The translations under genes were made by a program, and so were the position numbers. 64,000 nucleotides of DNA, from positions 10,043,885-10,107,884 of the forward strand of contig NW_022098030.1 in assembly GCF_002288925.2 (NCBI RefSeq), given 5' to 3'. The notes beneath the pieces were generated by a model. It was not told the DNA's origin and did no database searches. It saw only the letters and a program-made list of their open reading frames with translations. How positions within the stretch are numbered: the first letter of the stretch is position 1; the number at the start of each line of letters is the position of its first letter. Of this stretch, positions 13,909-25,915 are shown piece after piece. This DNA comes from Delphinapterus leucas (lineage: Eukaryota; Chordata; Mammalia; Artiodactyla; Monodontidae).

Positions 13909-14035
13909 TTCTGTGTGGATCACATTTTCTTTATCCATTCATCCACTGATGGATATTTACATTATTTCCATATCTTGACTACTATAAATAATGCTGCAGT
14001 GAACATATGGGTGCATATATCTTTTTAAATTAGTG
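13540..14035 (-). mobile_element. Old L1 3' end, minus strand
   Basis: The plus strand shows reversed L1 3' UTR and ORF2 tail: TTTAGATTCCACACATAAGTG (near 13735), TTTATGGCTGAATAGTACTCC (near 13845), then CATTCATCCACTGATGGATA and AATGCTGCAGTGAACATATG. A TG microsatellite has expanded inside it at about 13868-13909. No coding capacity. Confidence 0.8.
13868..13909. repeat. (TG)n microsatellite inside L1
   Basis: About 20 TG units with one TTTG interruption, grown from the TA/TG-rich spot in the L1 tail. Confidence 0.9.
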
Positions 14036-14039
14036 TGAG

Positions 14040-15630
14040 ATAATCCATTTAAACCATTTAGCACAATACCTTAACATATGGTAAGGGCTCTATAAACATT
14101 TATGTTAAAAGCCCAAACAAAAACATATGGCTCTGTCATCAAAATGGGTAGTTTTTAAGCAAAGTTTCAGAAATGCAGTGGAGAGTTAGGAAAGAAAACT
14201 GGATTTTATCAAAAGAACTCTTGTGGGATTTATTTATATTTACTTTGATCTCAGCACAGATTTCCTCCTTCCAGTTACCCAACTTGTTCTCAGTCTAGGA
14301 GGTGTAGAGGATGGATTGCCAAACAGGGATTTCTAGGCATACATAAACAGTCACCTCACATATGCCCCTCGAGGCCAAGGATGCATCTGTGTAGTGGACT
14401 GGCAGAAGACAAAAGGGAATAATCTGTTACCTATATTTATCAGAACACATTACTATCTTTCTATGGACATATGTGGAACCTCACAGGGCATTTTATAGAT
14501 TAAAGTTTTGAAATAACTGATGGGATTTGTCATTTTATTCTTGATGCTTAAAGTACATCCAAGATAAATCCAACAGAATAGTGAAAATTTCAGCTTCAGT
14601 GCTGATACTAAAAATATAAAAGCATGAAAAGTCATATCTTGGATGTCTGTCTACCTTAAATTTTATTTTCAGATTCCTACAACAGTCTTTGGCTTTGGGC
14701 TGATAGGGCAGTCATAATCTGAGTTCTGAATTTATAGCTTGGGTGAAGGTACATTTCATATTCAGATGTTAGTTCAATAATGTTTTCATTAATCTTCAAC
14801 TTGAAACAAACCTGAGTTTTAGAGACTCAGGTATTGCTTAAATTAGTAAATAGCTGTGATATCTAGTGATATTCTTCCATTTTCTGAAATTTTTGGTACA
14901 CTCTAAAAATGTATACAGGGAATAAAATATTTTTATAATAGCAGTAGGTCTATATCTTTTTAATTGTTTTATTCTGATGTTGAAATACATTATAAAATTT
15001 AAGTATAGAGGAAACCACCAAGATTTATAAATATCTTGAGGGATTTCTCTCTTATTATATCTTGCTGTAAAGGCATTTATCTCCTCTCATCATTAAAACT
15101 GAGTTGTTCAAAAGAGGTAAACACCTATCTACAGAATTTCTGTCTTCTCAGTCTCCACATTCAGTACCCGAGTTCAGGTTTTCAGAATTGCTCATCTTCT
15201 TCCAACCAGTTATCTAGCTTATTTTTTCTTCTCTCTACCAGCCTTTGTTTTAATATTACTTTCCCCTAAATATTCTCCACCAGCACATATATAGCCATTA
15301 TCAGAGTGTAGCTGATAAAATTCTACCAATCCTTGTAAGAAAATGATGAGATATTTTTCTCATGGTTAATTTCTTACTACCAAAACCAGAATTAATTTTT
15401 TTCTTTAGTGTTCCTTAGCACTAAAGTACTTTCCTTAAATTTAGCATGTACTATGTGATCTTTCACAGTTTAAAAAATGCATGTGTTGTTCCATGTTGTT
15501 AAATTGAGAGCTCTTTGAGAAATGAGATTGTGTCTATTTTTTAAAAAAATATGGCCCCCAACCTGTCATGATCCTGGTTCCTTGGAGATGAAATGAGGTA
15601 GAGGTAGTAGAAATGAAGAGAAGTAAACAA
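14040..15630. other. Unassigned AT-rich DNA
   Basis: No gene or nameable repeat. A 77-codon frame at 15036-15269 has no recognisable domain and no supporting context. Confidence 0.4.
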
Positions 15631-15639
15631 TTTTGAATA

Positions 15640-17560
15640 TATATTAAAGGCAAAACTTTGGAAATTGCTGATGGATTGGATGTAACAGATGAGAGAAATA
15701 TATCAAGATAAAGCCTTCATTTTTGTCTCAGACAACTGGAACTATTTAGTAAGATGTGGAAGCATAAGGGATACTGCATTTGTGTGTGTGTATGTGTGTG
15801 TGTGAATCAAAAGCTCTGTTTTGTAGATATTAAGGGAGCAGTTGATCAGGGATGAAATGTACATTTGGGAGTCATTAAATTACAGTTAATATTTAAATGC
15901 CATTGGAATGGTAGAGATAAAGTACGAAGATAGTATATATATAGAAGAAAAGTTTGCCCAGAAATAATCTTAGGAATTCTTCAACATTAAACAGGAAGAG
16001 GATGAGGAACTGAAAAGAGACTAAGAGAAGGGAGTCGATGAAATGGGAGCAAAATCTGAAGAGTGTGGTATCTCAGAAACTAGTAGATGGTATCATTGTG
16101 CCTAGCTATCCACTCTCTGTCTTCTAAGATTAGTCAACCCTGCCTGTTGCCATACAAGTCTTAGAGAAGGATACTTTCACACTGCACTACTTTGGACTCG
16201 GTCATATGACTTGTATGGGCAAATGAAATGTGAATAGACATGATGTACACCATGTCCGAGGAGAAGATTTAGAGGCAATGCAAGTTTCTACCAGGTCTTT
16301 TGTTCTTGACTCCTCTGCCAAGGGAAGGGTATGTCCCAGAGAGAAGCTGCCCATTTGATCTGGGTCCCAGAGTGAGAAGACACATGTAGCAGATACGAAC
16401 TCAAAGTAAAACTTGGAGCAGAGCTCTGGCTTGCAAAGAACAGAAGCTGGCATGTAACTAGAATCAGAAATAGTTATTCATTTTCTTAAGTCAGTATAAT
16501 TCTGCAACACAATTTATATAGTATAATGCAGCCAAAAGAGACTAATACAGAAACAAAGAAAATTTTCAAGGAGGACCAGTGATCAATTAAGCCAGATATT
16601 CTCAAATTGTGTAAGATAGGTATATGTTGAAAGGTGTCCTTTAAAGTTACAACATGGAAGTTTGTTGTGACCTTGCAATTTAAAGCTTGACTGAAAGGGG
16701 GTTAAGAAGGAGCAGACAGTAAGGAAGTGGAAATGGTGAATGTAAATATTTTTTCAGACTTCTTTTTATGGCAATGGATCTAAAAAGTGAGGTGGTAGCT
16801 GTAAGTGGATGTATATCAAGGAATGTTTGTTTGAAGACAGGCGATAGTACAGCATGTATGTTGAAGGCAACGATTAGTGTAGAGAGCAATAAGAAGGAGA
16901 GAAGATAAGCTCAGAAGCAAATACATGAGAACGTTAGAGGTCGTATGGTTGAAAGTCTAGGGTGAAGAATTGGCCTTTGGTAAAAGGATGGACTTTTGTA
17001 ACAAAGGAAAGGAAGTCAATGTAAGTACTGCTTATGTTGTAAGTGTTGCTGCAGTAGGCTGGCAGGTTGAAGAGTGGGAAGATGGGGGAGTTCTCATTTG
17101 AAGGCTATGAAAGAGGTATGAAGTGAGTCTGTTGGTTGAAAGTGGGGCAATAATGTAATGTATGAGATCTGAGGAGAAAGGGTAAAGGACACAATTGCCA
17201 TTTTCAGAATGGGGAAGCAAATTTACTAGGAAAAAAGAGTAGGATGACTAGGCAGTTGTATGTTTATTTGAGGTTTAGGATCATGAATTTAAAGTGAAAC
17301 CATTCAGCCCAGGTATGTACCTTTGTCAGCAACATTCAGCTTCTTGACTGCAGGTTTGGAGAAGGCAGATACCTGGGCTCAATCAAACTTGGAGTTTTGC
17401 CAGATGTGTATGTCAGTGGGAGGGAAGGATGAGGAGTGGAGGATGCCTTCAAGAAGAGATTATAATCATGATCAAGGAACATAAGCTTAGTAAGGAATGA
17501 AAGGGAGAATGAGGTAACAGATAATGGAATTGAAGAGGAGTGAATGGACTGCAAATCTCA
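15640..17560. repeat. Ancient mammalian interspersed repeat, split by an LTR
   Basis: Purine-rich sequence with phrases I recognise from an abundant, very old mammalian repeat: GCTGATGGATTGGATGTAAC near 15667, GTACATTTGGGAGTCATTAA near 15858, 'GATCAATTAAGCCAGATATT' near 16581, AAAGTGAGGTGGTAGCTGTA near 16784. I cannot fix the family name (an L2/CR1-like LINE is possible). The two halves flank the solo LTR at 16081-16549. A short TG run sits at 15780-15804. Confidence 0.5.
16076..16554 (+). mobile_element. Solo LTR, ERVL/MaLR-like, with 5-bp duplication
   Basis: A unit of about 469 bp (16081-16549) ends ACTAATACA, as many mammalian MaLR/ERVL LTRs do. It is bracketed by GAAAC at 16076-16080 and 16550-16554, a 5-bp duplication typical of that class. 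It interrupts an older repeat whose text resumes cleanly on the right. It contains GGTCATATGACTTGTATGGG and GGGTCCCAGAGTGAGAAGAC, phrases familiar from old mammalian LTRs. No internal retroviral sequence remains, so it formed by LTR-LTR recombination. The 5' TG is lost. Confidence 0.6.
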
Positions 17561-17728
17561 ATGAATAATTAGTGCCTGTGGAGTATATATGCTGTTGGAC
17601 ATTAAATGAATAATTAGTAATGAAAATGAAGTTCCATCGCTTGTGGTTAATGGTGGTAGATAGGAAGTATCATGGGTCCAGATAATGTTTTCTAAGACAA
17701 CAAGTAGGAGGTGACTTATTGTAAAAAA

Positions 17729-17770
17729 AATAAAAAAAAAAAAAAAAAAAAGAAAAAAAGGAAAAAAACA
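17729..17770. repeat. A-rich low-complexity run
   Basis: About 40 bases, nearly all A with a few T and G. It could be a decayed retroposon tail, but no element body is recognisable to its left. Confidence 0.85.
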
Positions 17771-18655
17771 ACTCTCTTCCTCTCCTAAAGTGTGCAGAAT
17801 GCTGGTAATTGCCAGGAAACTCAGCTTCTAAAAAAAATACAGTCACAGAGTATTTCAGATTAAAGAATAAGTGGACTGCAGCTTTACAAAAGAAGCCAGA
17901 TGTGGTTTTGGAGACTATTATGAAAGAAAGAAAGGACTTTCTTTGAAATCAACTGAAAAAAAGATTTAGTACAAAAAGTTTGTGTCTTGAGCATGTGTGT
18001 AATCATATTCAAGGGATAAACCTACAGAAGAGATGTTTATTTTGCTACAACTTCATAAAGAGGATAAAAAGACCTTTAGAAAAGGTACTTAGCTCAAATT
18101 TCATGTTTTCTCAAAAATAAAGCAATGAGTGAAAGCGTGGAATGTAGGGATGCTTTCTGAATAAGTCAAACCACCATATATTAACTTAAGAAAAGCCAAT
18201 AGTTAGAAGCCTGCTAAAGCCACAAACCCAGAAATGTACTTTGTGAAACTAGTTTATATGATTCTTGTCTCTTATAAATACTATTATAATAGCATCTGTC
18301 CTCTTTCTCTCATAAAAATCTCGAGAACAAACATGAATGGAAAGCAACTTTCTAATACGTATTGTTACAAAGTCAAGATATTTAACATCCTATTGCTATT
18401 TTCTTAGTTTATTTTTTGTACTTTTTAAAATGTATTTTTGTACTTTTGTTTTAGTACATGTAAAATGAGTTCATGTCTTTTATATGTTTACTCATAAACT
18501 TTTTCCATTTAACAATATTTTTCTATATAGATTTTGGGCTCCTCAACCCTGATATCTCCTATTATGGTTTTAAAAAATTAATACTAATGTATTTTCAAAA
18601 GTCTCATTTGGAATTTGAGCTATAGTTACTATTCACAGCTGTGTTTGGGGTAGAT
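17771..18655. other. Unassigned AT-rich DNA
   Basis: No gene or nameable repeat. Confidence 0.4.
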
Positions 18656-18661
18656 GGGAAT

Positions 18662-18829
18662 AGGTTGCCAGGTCAAATATACGACACTCAGTTTAATTTG
18701 AATTTCAGATAAAATTTGGATTTCAAATATTGCCTGGAACATACTTAGACTAAAGAATTATTTGTTGTTTATCTGAAATGCAAATGTAACTGGGTTTCCT
18801 GTATTCTTATTTGCTAAACCTGACAACCC
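18662..18829. mobile_element. Palindromic non-autonomous DNA transposon relic
   Basis: The left arm begins GGTTGCCAGGTCAAATA and the right arm ends TTTGCTAAACCTGACAACC, its imperfect reverse complement. Both arms also share ATTTCAGATAAA or its complement, so most of the 168 bp folds on itself. This layout is typical of small MITE-like DNA transposons, which depended on a transposase encoded elsewhere. I do not commit to a family name. Confidence 0.6.
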
Positions 18830-18839
18830 TAAATGGGAG

Positions 18840-19035
18840 GGGGTGTAAACAACCTTTCTCCCTCTTGTCCCTTTCCCAGTGCTGTCTCAGATCATATGAC
18901 CAATGTATCTTAGGACACCTCAAAGCTGCTAAATGTCAAGCTCTGAGCATAGTAGCCATCTTAGGACTAGATTGCCATACAATTAAAACGCCAACCAAAA
19001 ACAAATGTAAAGAGAAAACTAAACCAATGGGTTGT
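18840..19035. other. Unassigned DNA between repeats
   Basis: A 103-codon plus-strand frame (18811-19122) spans the palindrome end, this stretch and the following MIR, so it is a chance frame. Confidence 0.5.
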
Positions 19036-19039
19036 AACA

Positions 19040-19265
19040 TGTGGCTCAGAGTCCAGGCCATGGGGTCAGTCAGGGCTGGGTCAGAATCACTGCTCAGAAT
19101 TCCACTCTCTGTGCACCCTTAGTCATGCCCCTGTCTCTCTGAGAGATTCAGTTTCATCACCTTGTAAAATGCTGATGGTACTATTACTTTCAGTGTTTCT
19201 GCGAGGATTAATTATGTCTATAAAATACAGTGCCTGGCACACAGTGTATCATTGACTGTTACCCA
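19040..19265 (+). repeat. MIR SINE (ancient)
   Basis: MIR order: GTGGCTCAGAGTCCAGGCCA, then TCTCTGAGAGATTCAGTTTC, then CTTGTAAAATGCTGATGGTA, then TGCGAGGATTAATTATGTC and CAGTGCCTGGCACACAGTG. Confidence 0.8.
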
Positions 19266-19269
19266 ATGA

Positions 19270-19845
19270 CTACTTTCCAGTAACAGCTTTACATAAACTC
19301 TACTGTGAGACAGAAACTTAGAACAATGTATTCTGCTCAGAGTTGAAAGGTTAGCTTCGATGCTGCTTGCACACTTTGTATTTCTGCTTAGCCATCAGAT
19401 TTTAAATCATATCTATGTGTAATAGTCACTGATTTAACTATTAATATTTATCTAGCCATATGAAGTCTCATATTTATAAACAAATGAAATTCAGTAAATT
19501 AGAATTGTTTATATTAACTCCTTACTCATATTCTAATGGTTTCTCCTTTAGACTGATAACTGTTAACATGATAAGAAACTCTTAGTGTGTCTTAGTGATT
19601 CTAATTAGATGTGGAAAGGTAGTAAATTGGGCTCAATTTAGTTTTTTCCCTTGGGGTTCATTATTGTTGCTGTTTTAAACTATATTTGATATATACATTC
19701 TCAAAAAGGATTATGAAGGGAACCAATTCCAAAAATCCTGGGCATAGAACGAGTGTATTCAGCAAAAACGATGCAGAAACCAACGTATTTAACCAGATAA
19801 ATGAGAGTTACACAAATGCATAAAATATTTTTCTCAATATTCCTT
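19270..19845. other. Unassigned AT-rich DNA
   Basis: No gene or nameable repeat. Confidence 0.4.
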
Positions 19846-19848
19846 TTC

Positions 19849-21416
19849 TTTTTTTGAATTTTATTTTATTTTTTACACAGCAGGTTCTTATTAGTTATCC
19901 ATTTTATACATATTAGTGTATACATGTCAATCCGAATCTCCCAGTTCATTACACCACCCCCACCCCCTGCCGCTTTCCCTCCTTGGTGTCCATACATTTG
20001 TTCTCTACATCTGTGTCTCTATTTCTGCCCTGCAAACTGGTTCATCTGTACCATTTTTCTAGGTTCCACATATATGCGTTAATATACGATATTTGTTTTT
20101 CTCTTTCTGACTTACTTCACTCTGTATGAGTCTTTAGATCCATCCACGTCTCTACAAATGACCCAATTTTGTTCCTTTTTATGGCTGAGTAATATTCCAT
20201 TGTATACATGTACCATATCTTTATCCATTCATCTGTCGAAGGGCATTTAGGTTGCTTCCATGTCCAGGCTATTGTAAACAGTGCTGCAATGAACATTGGG
20301 GTGCATGTGTCTTTTTGAATTATGGTTTTCTCTGGGTATATGCCCAGTAGTGGGATTGCTGGGTCATATGGTAATTCTATTTTTAGTTTTTGAAGGAACC
20401 TCCATACTGTTCTCCATAGTGGCCGTATCAATTTACATTCCCACCAACAGTGTAAGAGGGTTCCCTTTTCTCCACGCCCTCTCCAGCATTTGTTGTTTGT
20501 AGATTTTCTGATGATGCCCATTCTGACTGGTGTGAGGTGATACCTCACTGTAGTTTTGATTTGCATTTCTCTAATAGTTAGTGATGTTGAGCTGCTTTTC
20601 ATGTGCTTCTTGGCCATCTGTATGTCTCCTTTGGAGAAATGTCTATTTAGGTCTTCTGCCCATTTTTGGATTGGGTTGTTTGTTTGTTTAATATTGAGCT
20701 GCATGAGCTGTTTATATATTTTGGAGATTAATCCTTTGTCCGTTGATTCGTTTGCAAATATTTTCTCCCATTCTGAGGGTTGTCTTTTCATCTTGTTTGT
20801 AGTTTCCTTTGCTTTGCAAAAGTTTTTAAGTTTCATTAGGTCCCATTTGTTTATTTTTGTTTTTATTTCCATTTCTCTAGGAGGTGGATCAAAAAATATC
20901 TTCTTGTGATTTATGTCAAAGAGTGTTCTTCCTATGTTTTCCTCTAAGAGTTTTATAGTGTCTGGTCTTACATTTAAGTCTTTAATCCATTTTGAGTTTA
21001 TTTTTGTGTATGGTGTTAGGGAGTGTTCTAATTTCATTCTTTTACATGTAGCTGTCCAGTTTTCCCAGCACCACTTATTGTATATCCTTGCCTCCTTTGT
21101 TATAGATTAGTTGACCATAGGTGTGTGGGTTTATCTCTGGGCTTTCTAACCTGTTCCATTGATTTATATTTCTGTTTTTGTGCCAGTACCATATTGTCTT
21201 GATTACTGTAGCTTGTAGTATAGCCTGAAGTCAGGGAGTCTGATTCCTCCAGCTCCGTTTTTTCCCTCAACACTGCTTTAGCTATTCGGGGTCTTTTGTG
21301 TCTCCATACAAATTTTAAGATTTTTTGTTCTAGTTCTGTAAAAAATGCCACTGGTATTTTGATAGGGATTGCATTGAATCTGTAGATTGCTTTGGGTAGT
21401 ATAGTCACTTTCACAT
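19849..21416 (-). mobile_element. 5'-truncated L1, minus strand
   Basis: The copy keeps about the last 1.57 kb of an L1: the terminal quarter of ORF2 plus the 3' UTR (19856-20116). Its poly(A) is the T-rich run at 19846-19855 on the plus strand. The 5' break is near 21416, inside the part of ORF2 that reads [10 protein letters not shown]. 5' truncation during target-primed reverse transcription is the usual fate of L1. I could not find a clear target-site duplication. The long surviving frame (see next entry) makes it one of the younger L1 copies in the window. Confidence 0.93.
20117..21037 (-). pseudogene. L1 ORF2 C-terminal segment (open, partial)
   Basis: 306 uninterrupted codons match the end of L1 ORF2p, the endonuclease/reverse-transcriptase protein that drives L1 and SINE movement. 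It runs from the [12 protein letters not shown] block through [27 protein letters not shown] and STDEWIK to the natural stop. The C-terminal cysteine motif (C-x3-C-x7-H-x4-C) is damaged: the second Cys is Arg (CWRGRGEK at about residues 188-195). Upstream (21100-21414, same strand) another 104-codon ORF2 piece is joined through a frameshift or stop. With no endonuclease, RT core or promoter it cannot act. Confidence 0.92.
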
Positions 21417-21424
21417 TGAATGAC

Positions 21425-22775
21425 CTTCACGTTATCTTTTGTTGGGAATGCAAATGAGTGGGCTAAAATCTATTATATTTTAAACTCTTTAAATGTAATT
21501 TTTAGCACTGTGGGATTTTAGAACGATCATGCCCTGGAAGCAATATTGGTGGGGAAACTCTTTGAAAACCAGCACCTGCATTAACATTTTTAATAAAAAT
21601 AATTATTCAAATTTCTGAAATAGTGTACAGTATTAGAACTACCTAATTAATAAGGAAAGAATGTCATTTCTCTACCCTATGATCTTTTGGCCAAATCCCA
21701 ACTAATGCTGAGTTTTGCATTGTCATTCAAAATGCCAATTCATAGCTAATTGTTGCCATTTCACCCTTAGTTCTATTTGGCATTGTCAGAGAAATTATTT
21801 AAAAGTATTGAAATTCAAGATGCCTGGGGATTAAGTAGAGGAACGAATAATTTCAATACTCTGTAGGATTTTGAAATTTCTGGCAGATGTTATTTCTAAA
21901 AGATGCATTGTTCCAATTGTATATTTTCATTGTAACTGATTTTACAGCTGATTTTGCCCAGTACATTACAAATTCTTGAAGGAGAACAAAATAATCTGTT
22001 TTCTTAGGAAAAATATAAACCTAATTGAAATAATGGGCTACAGGATCCATCAGGTTACTTTGTTGTTATGGTAGCTTCAGTTTTAAAAAATAAAGAAAAT
22101 AAAATGTGCTGTAAGTTTTGAGAATGCTTTTATTATGAAAATTATATCTCCTACAGTGCTTACTTAGTATGCAAAGTACTTGTCTTTAATACAACACGCT
22201 TAATTCCATAGGGCGGACACTCTCAGATTTCTATCTGCAGACAAGAAACCAGAAAAAAAAAAGAAAGAATAATTGCCTAGAGATAACTAAAACTATCAAA
22301 GCATATGAGACAAATTTTCTTTTCTTTTTATACTTCCTAGAAAATGTAAGACTGCCCTAGACTGTTGGTTTAAGAACAGATCATTCTGTAATTTGAAAAT
22401 AATCACAGAATTTTATCTAGTGTTGAAAGGTACAAGATCTCAAAATCTGCATCTGCCCGTCAAAGATTTCCATCTAACTAATGGAGCATTGTGACAGACT
22501 ATTAAAATACATTTTCCTAAGCTAACATGAATAATTAATTTTAGTGGCATCAAATTTTCATCAGGTTTAATTCTTTGCAATTGAAAATTTTACTTTTCTT
22601 TTTTCCTGAATTAACTAAAATGTCACCTCTTCATGAAGACGCATCTCAGGAAACAGCTGCACAATGCCTAATGTTAATAAAGAGTTCAAAAATTCTGTAT
22701 TTTATGAAAATCTCTTAACTATCCCAAACTCTCAAGATGATATATTTAGTGAGTATTAACAATGGGTCAAATCCT
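21425..22775. other. Unassigned AT-rich DNA
   Basis: No gene or nameable repeat. It could hold conserved non-coding sequence, which cannot be judged from one genome. Confidence 0.4.
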
Positions 22776-22779
22776 GATT

Positions 22780-23085
22780 TAAGTTTCTAGGAGCACACTG
22801 ATTAATAAATCACAGCTCTTGCCCTCAAGAAGCTTATGGCTTAAGGGGGTAAAAGACAATTCAATGGGCCATTAATATACAGAATGAGGTGTGATATAGA
22901 AATTAGGGGACGTGTAGAATTCTGTGGGAGCAAGGCGCACCTATTTCAACCTCAAGAGACAGGGGAGGTTCCCCAGAGGAGGCAATTTATAATCTGATTT
23001 CTAAAATATAATTAGGAAAAAGGCAAATGGTGTCAATGGAGGCATGTTGGAAAAGGGAAGCACTTCGGTGAAGAGCTCTAAAGGT
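22780..23085 (-). repeat. Ancient mammalian repeat (L2/CR1-like), reverse orientation
   Basis: Phrases such as CTTGCCCTCAAGAAGCTTATG, 'GGGAGCAAGGCGCACC' and GGGGAGGTTCCCCAGAGGAG follow a common old mammalian repeat read from its 3' side. The family is not fixed. Confidence 0.45.
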
Positions 23086-23089
23086 GCAT

Positions 23090-24065
23090 TAACAACTTTA
23101 TTGCTGTATTGGAGCTAACGCCAAATTGTGCCTGTGGAGAGACAGTTCTCCACAGGTCTTTCACATTTCTGTACATCTTGTGAGCAGACATTAACTGCTA
23201 TTTTTCTAGACTATCTTTTCAAGAATGTATGTATAGTAAACAGCTTTGCAAGATGGAAGTAGTGTTTTCTTCTTGGAGCAAAGGACAGGTTTGTTTATTG
23301 TCCACTATAGTAATATCTCCTTCTGAACAAAAGTCAGGCTCACTTACTGCCCATTATCAAAGAGTCAAGGTCCCTAAGCTTAGGGTTTCTCTTCTGTAGT
23401 GCAATGCACTGGATGGGTAGACATCACATGGCCCCTTTCACATCCCTCTTTGGGAACCCAGGATCAGAGAACTGGCTCAAATGCTGTTGCTTTCATTACT
23501 GCCATTTCTGTAGTAATAAAATTATTTGTCTCTGAACAGTAATCTTGTGTATTATGTCAGCATCTATGAAACTGGCAGGCAAACTTGTTAGCTAGAAAAT
23601 AGGGTAAATTTCAGGCCAGTAAAAGTCACAATCTCAGACTCTTTAAAATAATTAGAAAATAACTTCTCTCTATTTTCGTCCTGAAAGAGAGATGGAAAAA
23701 AAGAAAAAGATTCTGTAACTCTGTTAGTAAGTGAATGGTTGCTAATTCATTATATGATGATTGTTGTGGCTAGATCATAACGTTTTTATTTAGGTAAACA
23801 AATGTTATTAGTCAGATGAAAAATGCCCCATTTGTTCAAAGTTTAATAAACATATTCTTTGTTATATTTTTTTTTACAGAATGGAGTGTTTATGGAAGAA
23901 GTAATGGGAACTATTATGAAATAAATGGGGACAATTATTATTGTAATAGTAAATTTCTTTCTGCTCTGACACTTTTAAAAATGAATTGTCAGAAATACTG
24001 TTTATAAAAATACACAACAGAAATGAGAATTATTGTGCAAAATAGGCTTAACTGCATCATTCATC
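23090..24065. other. Unassigned DNA
   Basis: No gene or nameable repeat. Confidence 0.4.
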
Positions 24066-24069
24066 TACT

Positions 24070-24560
24070 CATGTTTATTGTTATCTGTTGTGTACCAAGC
24101 ACAGTTCTAGATATGGGGGACACAGAAATGACCAGCAGACAAAAGCCTTGCTCTCATGGTGCCATATTCTAATGGAAGGAGAAAGATAATAAATAAGTAG
24201 ACAGACAGTTGTATAATATGTCCAGCGGTAGTTAATGCTATGAGTAAAAATAAAACATGTTTAGTATATAGAGAATAACAGCAGGAAAGTGCCATTTTTT
24301 TAATAGAATGGTTAGAGATGGCCTCTATGCTGAGGTAACATTTGAGCAGAGAACTTCAGAGTGGAGGGAGCAAACCCTGCAGGATTCTGAGGAAGAAGGT
24401 ACTAGGCTGAGGCAAGAGCAACTGTAAAATCCTAAGTCAGGAGCTTGCTTGGGATGTTTGAGGAGCAACTAGAAGGCCAGTAAAACTGCAGGACAATGAG
24501 CAAGAGAGTTGTAAGAGAATGTGGTCAGAGAGGAGTAGAGTATGAAATCATGGAAGGCCT
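24070..24560 (-). repeat. L2-like ancient repeat, reverse orientation
   Basis: The plus strand reads the complement of an L2 tail: GTGTACCAAGCACAGTTCTAG, then CCTTGCTCTCATGGTGCCAT, then TAACATTTGAGCAGAGAACTT and CAAGAGCAACTGTAAAATCC, in the familiar order. Diverged and non-coding. Confidence 0.55.
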
Positions 24561-24564
24561 CTGG

Positions 24565-25035
24565 ACTTTGAATTTCACCTTGAGTTAAAAATCTTCGCTC
24601 TGCCATTTACCAGCTAAATGTCCCTAAAAAAATTCATCAAAGACACCCTAGATTAGTGAGAAGACCAGGCAGAGAGAAAAGAAAAATATTTCAATTCTAC
24701 CCACAGTATAGTTTACCAAATTGCTCTTAAGTCATAACTAACTTGAGAAGGGCTTCCCTATATCTGGAAAACACAGATCAAAACAAATAATATTCTAGAC
24801 AAAACCCATAAAAATTATAACTATATTCACCAGTTCACTCAGTAAACAACCCTTTTGTTGACTTTTAATGAAGCCATTAGGTTTTCCACTAGGATTCTTT
24901 CATTTCTTACCCAGTTCTGTGGTATGATCTGAAATTTATCAGAGACCTGTAGTTGTCAAAAGGTCCTTGCTATGAATCTTCTTGAAGATGAAGCACTTTT
25001 ACAAAAGCATCAGAGGACAACAATAACTGTCTATA
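24565..25035. other. Unassigned DNA
   Basis: A short MIR-like phrase (CTCTGCCATTTACCAGCTAAA) lies near 24599. Otherwise nothing is supportable. Confidence 0.35.
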
Positions 25036-25450
25036 AATGACAAAAGACTTTATTTGTTTATTTTTTATTGAAATACAGGTGATTTGCAAGGTTGTTAGTT
25101 TCTGGTTTACAGCAAAGTGATTCATATATATATATATATATATATGTATGTATTCTTTTTCATATTCTTTTCCATTATGGTATATCACAAGATATTTAAT
25201 ATAGTTCCCTGTGCTATACAGTAGGTCCTTGTTGTTTATCTATTTTATATATAGTAGTTTGTATCTGCTAATCCCAAACTCCTACTTTATCCCTCTGTCT
25301 CCATTTCCCATTGGTAACCATAGTTGGTTTTCTATGTCTGTGTGTCTATTTCTGTTTTGTAAATAAGTTCATTTGTATCATATTTTAGATTCCACATATA
25401 AGTGATATCATATGATATTTGTCTTTCTCTTTCTGGCTTACTTCACTTAG

Positions 25451-25873
25451 CATGATAATCTCTAGGTCCATCCATGTTGCTGCAAATGGCATTATTTCAT
25501 TCTTTTTTATGGCTGTGTAATATTCCATTGTATATATGTACCACATCTTCTTTATCCATTCATCTGTTGATGGACACTTAGGTTGCTTCCATGTCTTGGC
25601 TATTTACAATAGCCAAGACNNNNNNNNNNNNNNNNNNNNNNNNNNNNNNNNNNNNNNNNNNNNNNNNNNNNNNNNNNNNNNNNNNNNNNNNNNNNNNNNN
25701 NNNNNNNNNNNNNNNNNNNCATGATAATCTCTAGGTCCATCCATGTTGCTGCAAATGGCATTATTTCATTCTTTTTTATGGCTGTGTAATATTCCATTGT
25801 ATATATGTACCACATCTTCTTTATCCATTCATCTGTTGATGGACACTTAGGTTGCTTCCATGTCTTGGCTATT
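25451..25873. other. Assembly gap with duplicated flanks
   Basis: Exactly 100 N (25620-25719) are flanked by the same 154 bases twice, 25451-25604 and 25720-25873, with no difference that I can find. The left copy ends in a foldback: GTCTTGGCTATT (25593-25604), TAC, AATAGCCAAGAC (25608-25619). In an intact L1 this stretch occurs once. This is an unresolved scaffold join rather than biology, or at least cannot be taken as biology. Confidence 0.95.
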
Positions 25874-25915
25874 GTAAATAGCACTGCTATGAACACGGGG
25901 GTGCATGTATCTTTT

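Noticed and set aside
18811..19122. 103-codon plus-strand frame
   Set aside because: It spans the end of a palindromic transposon and part of a MIR, so it is chance.
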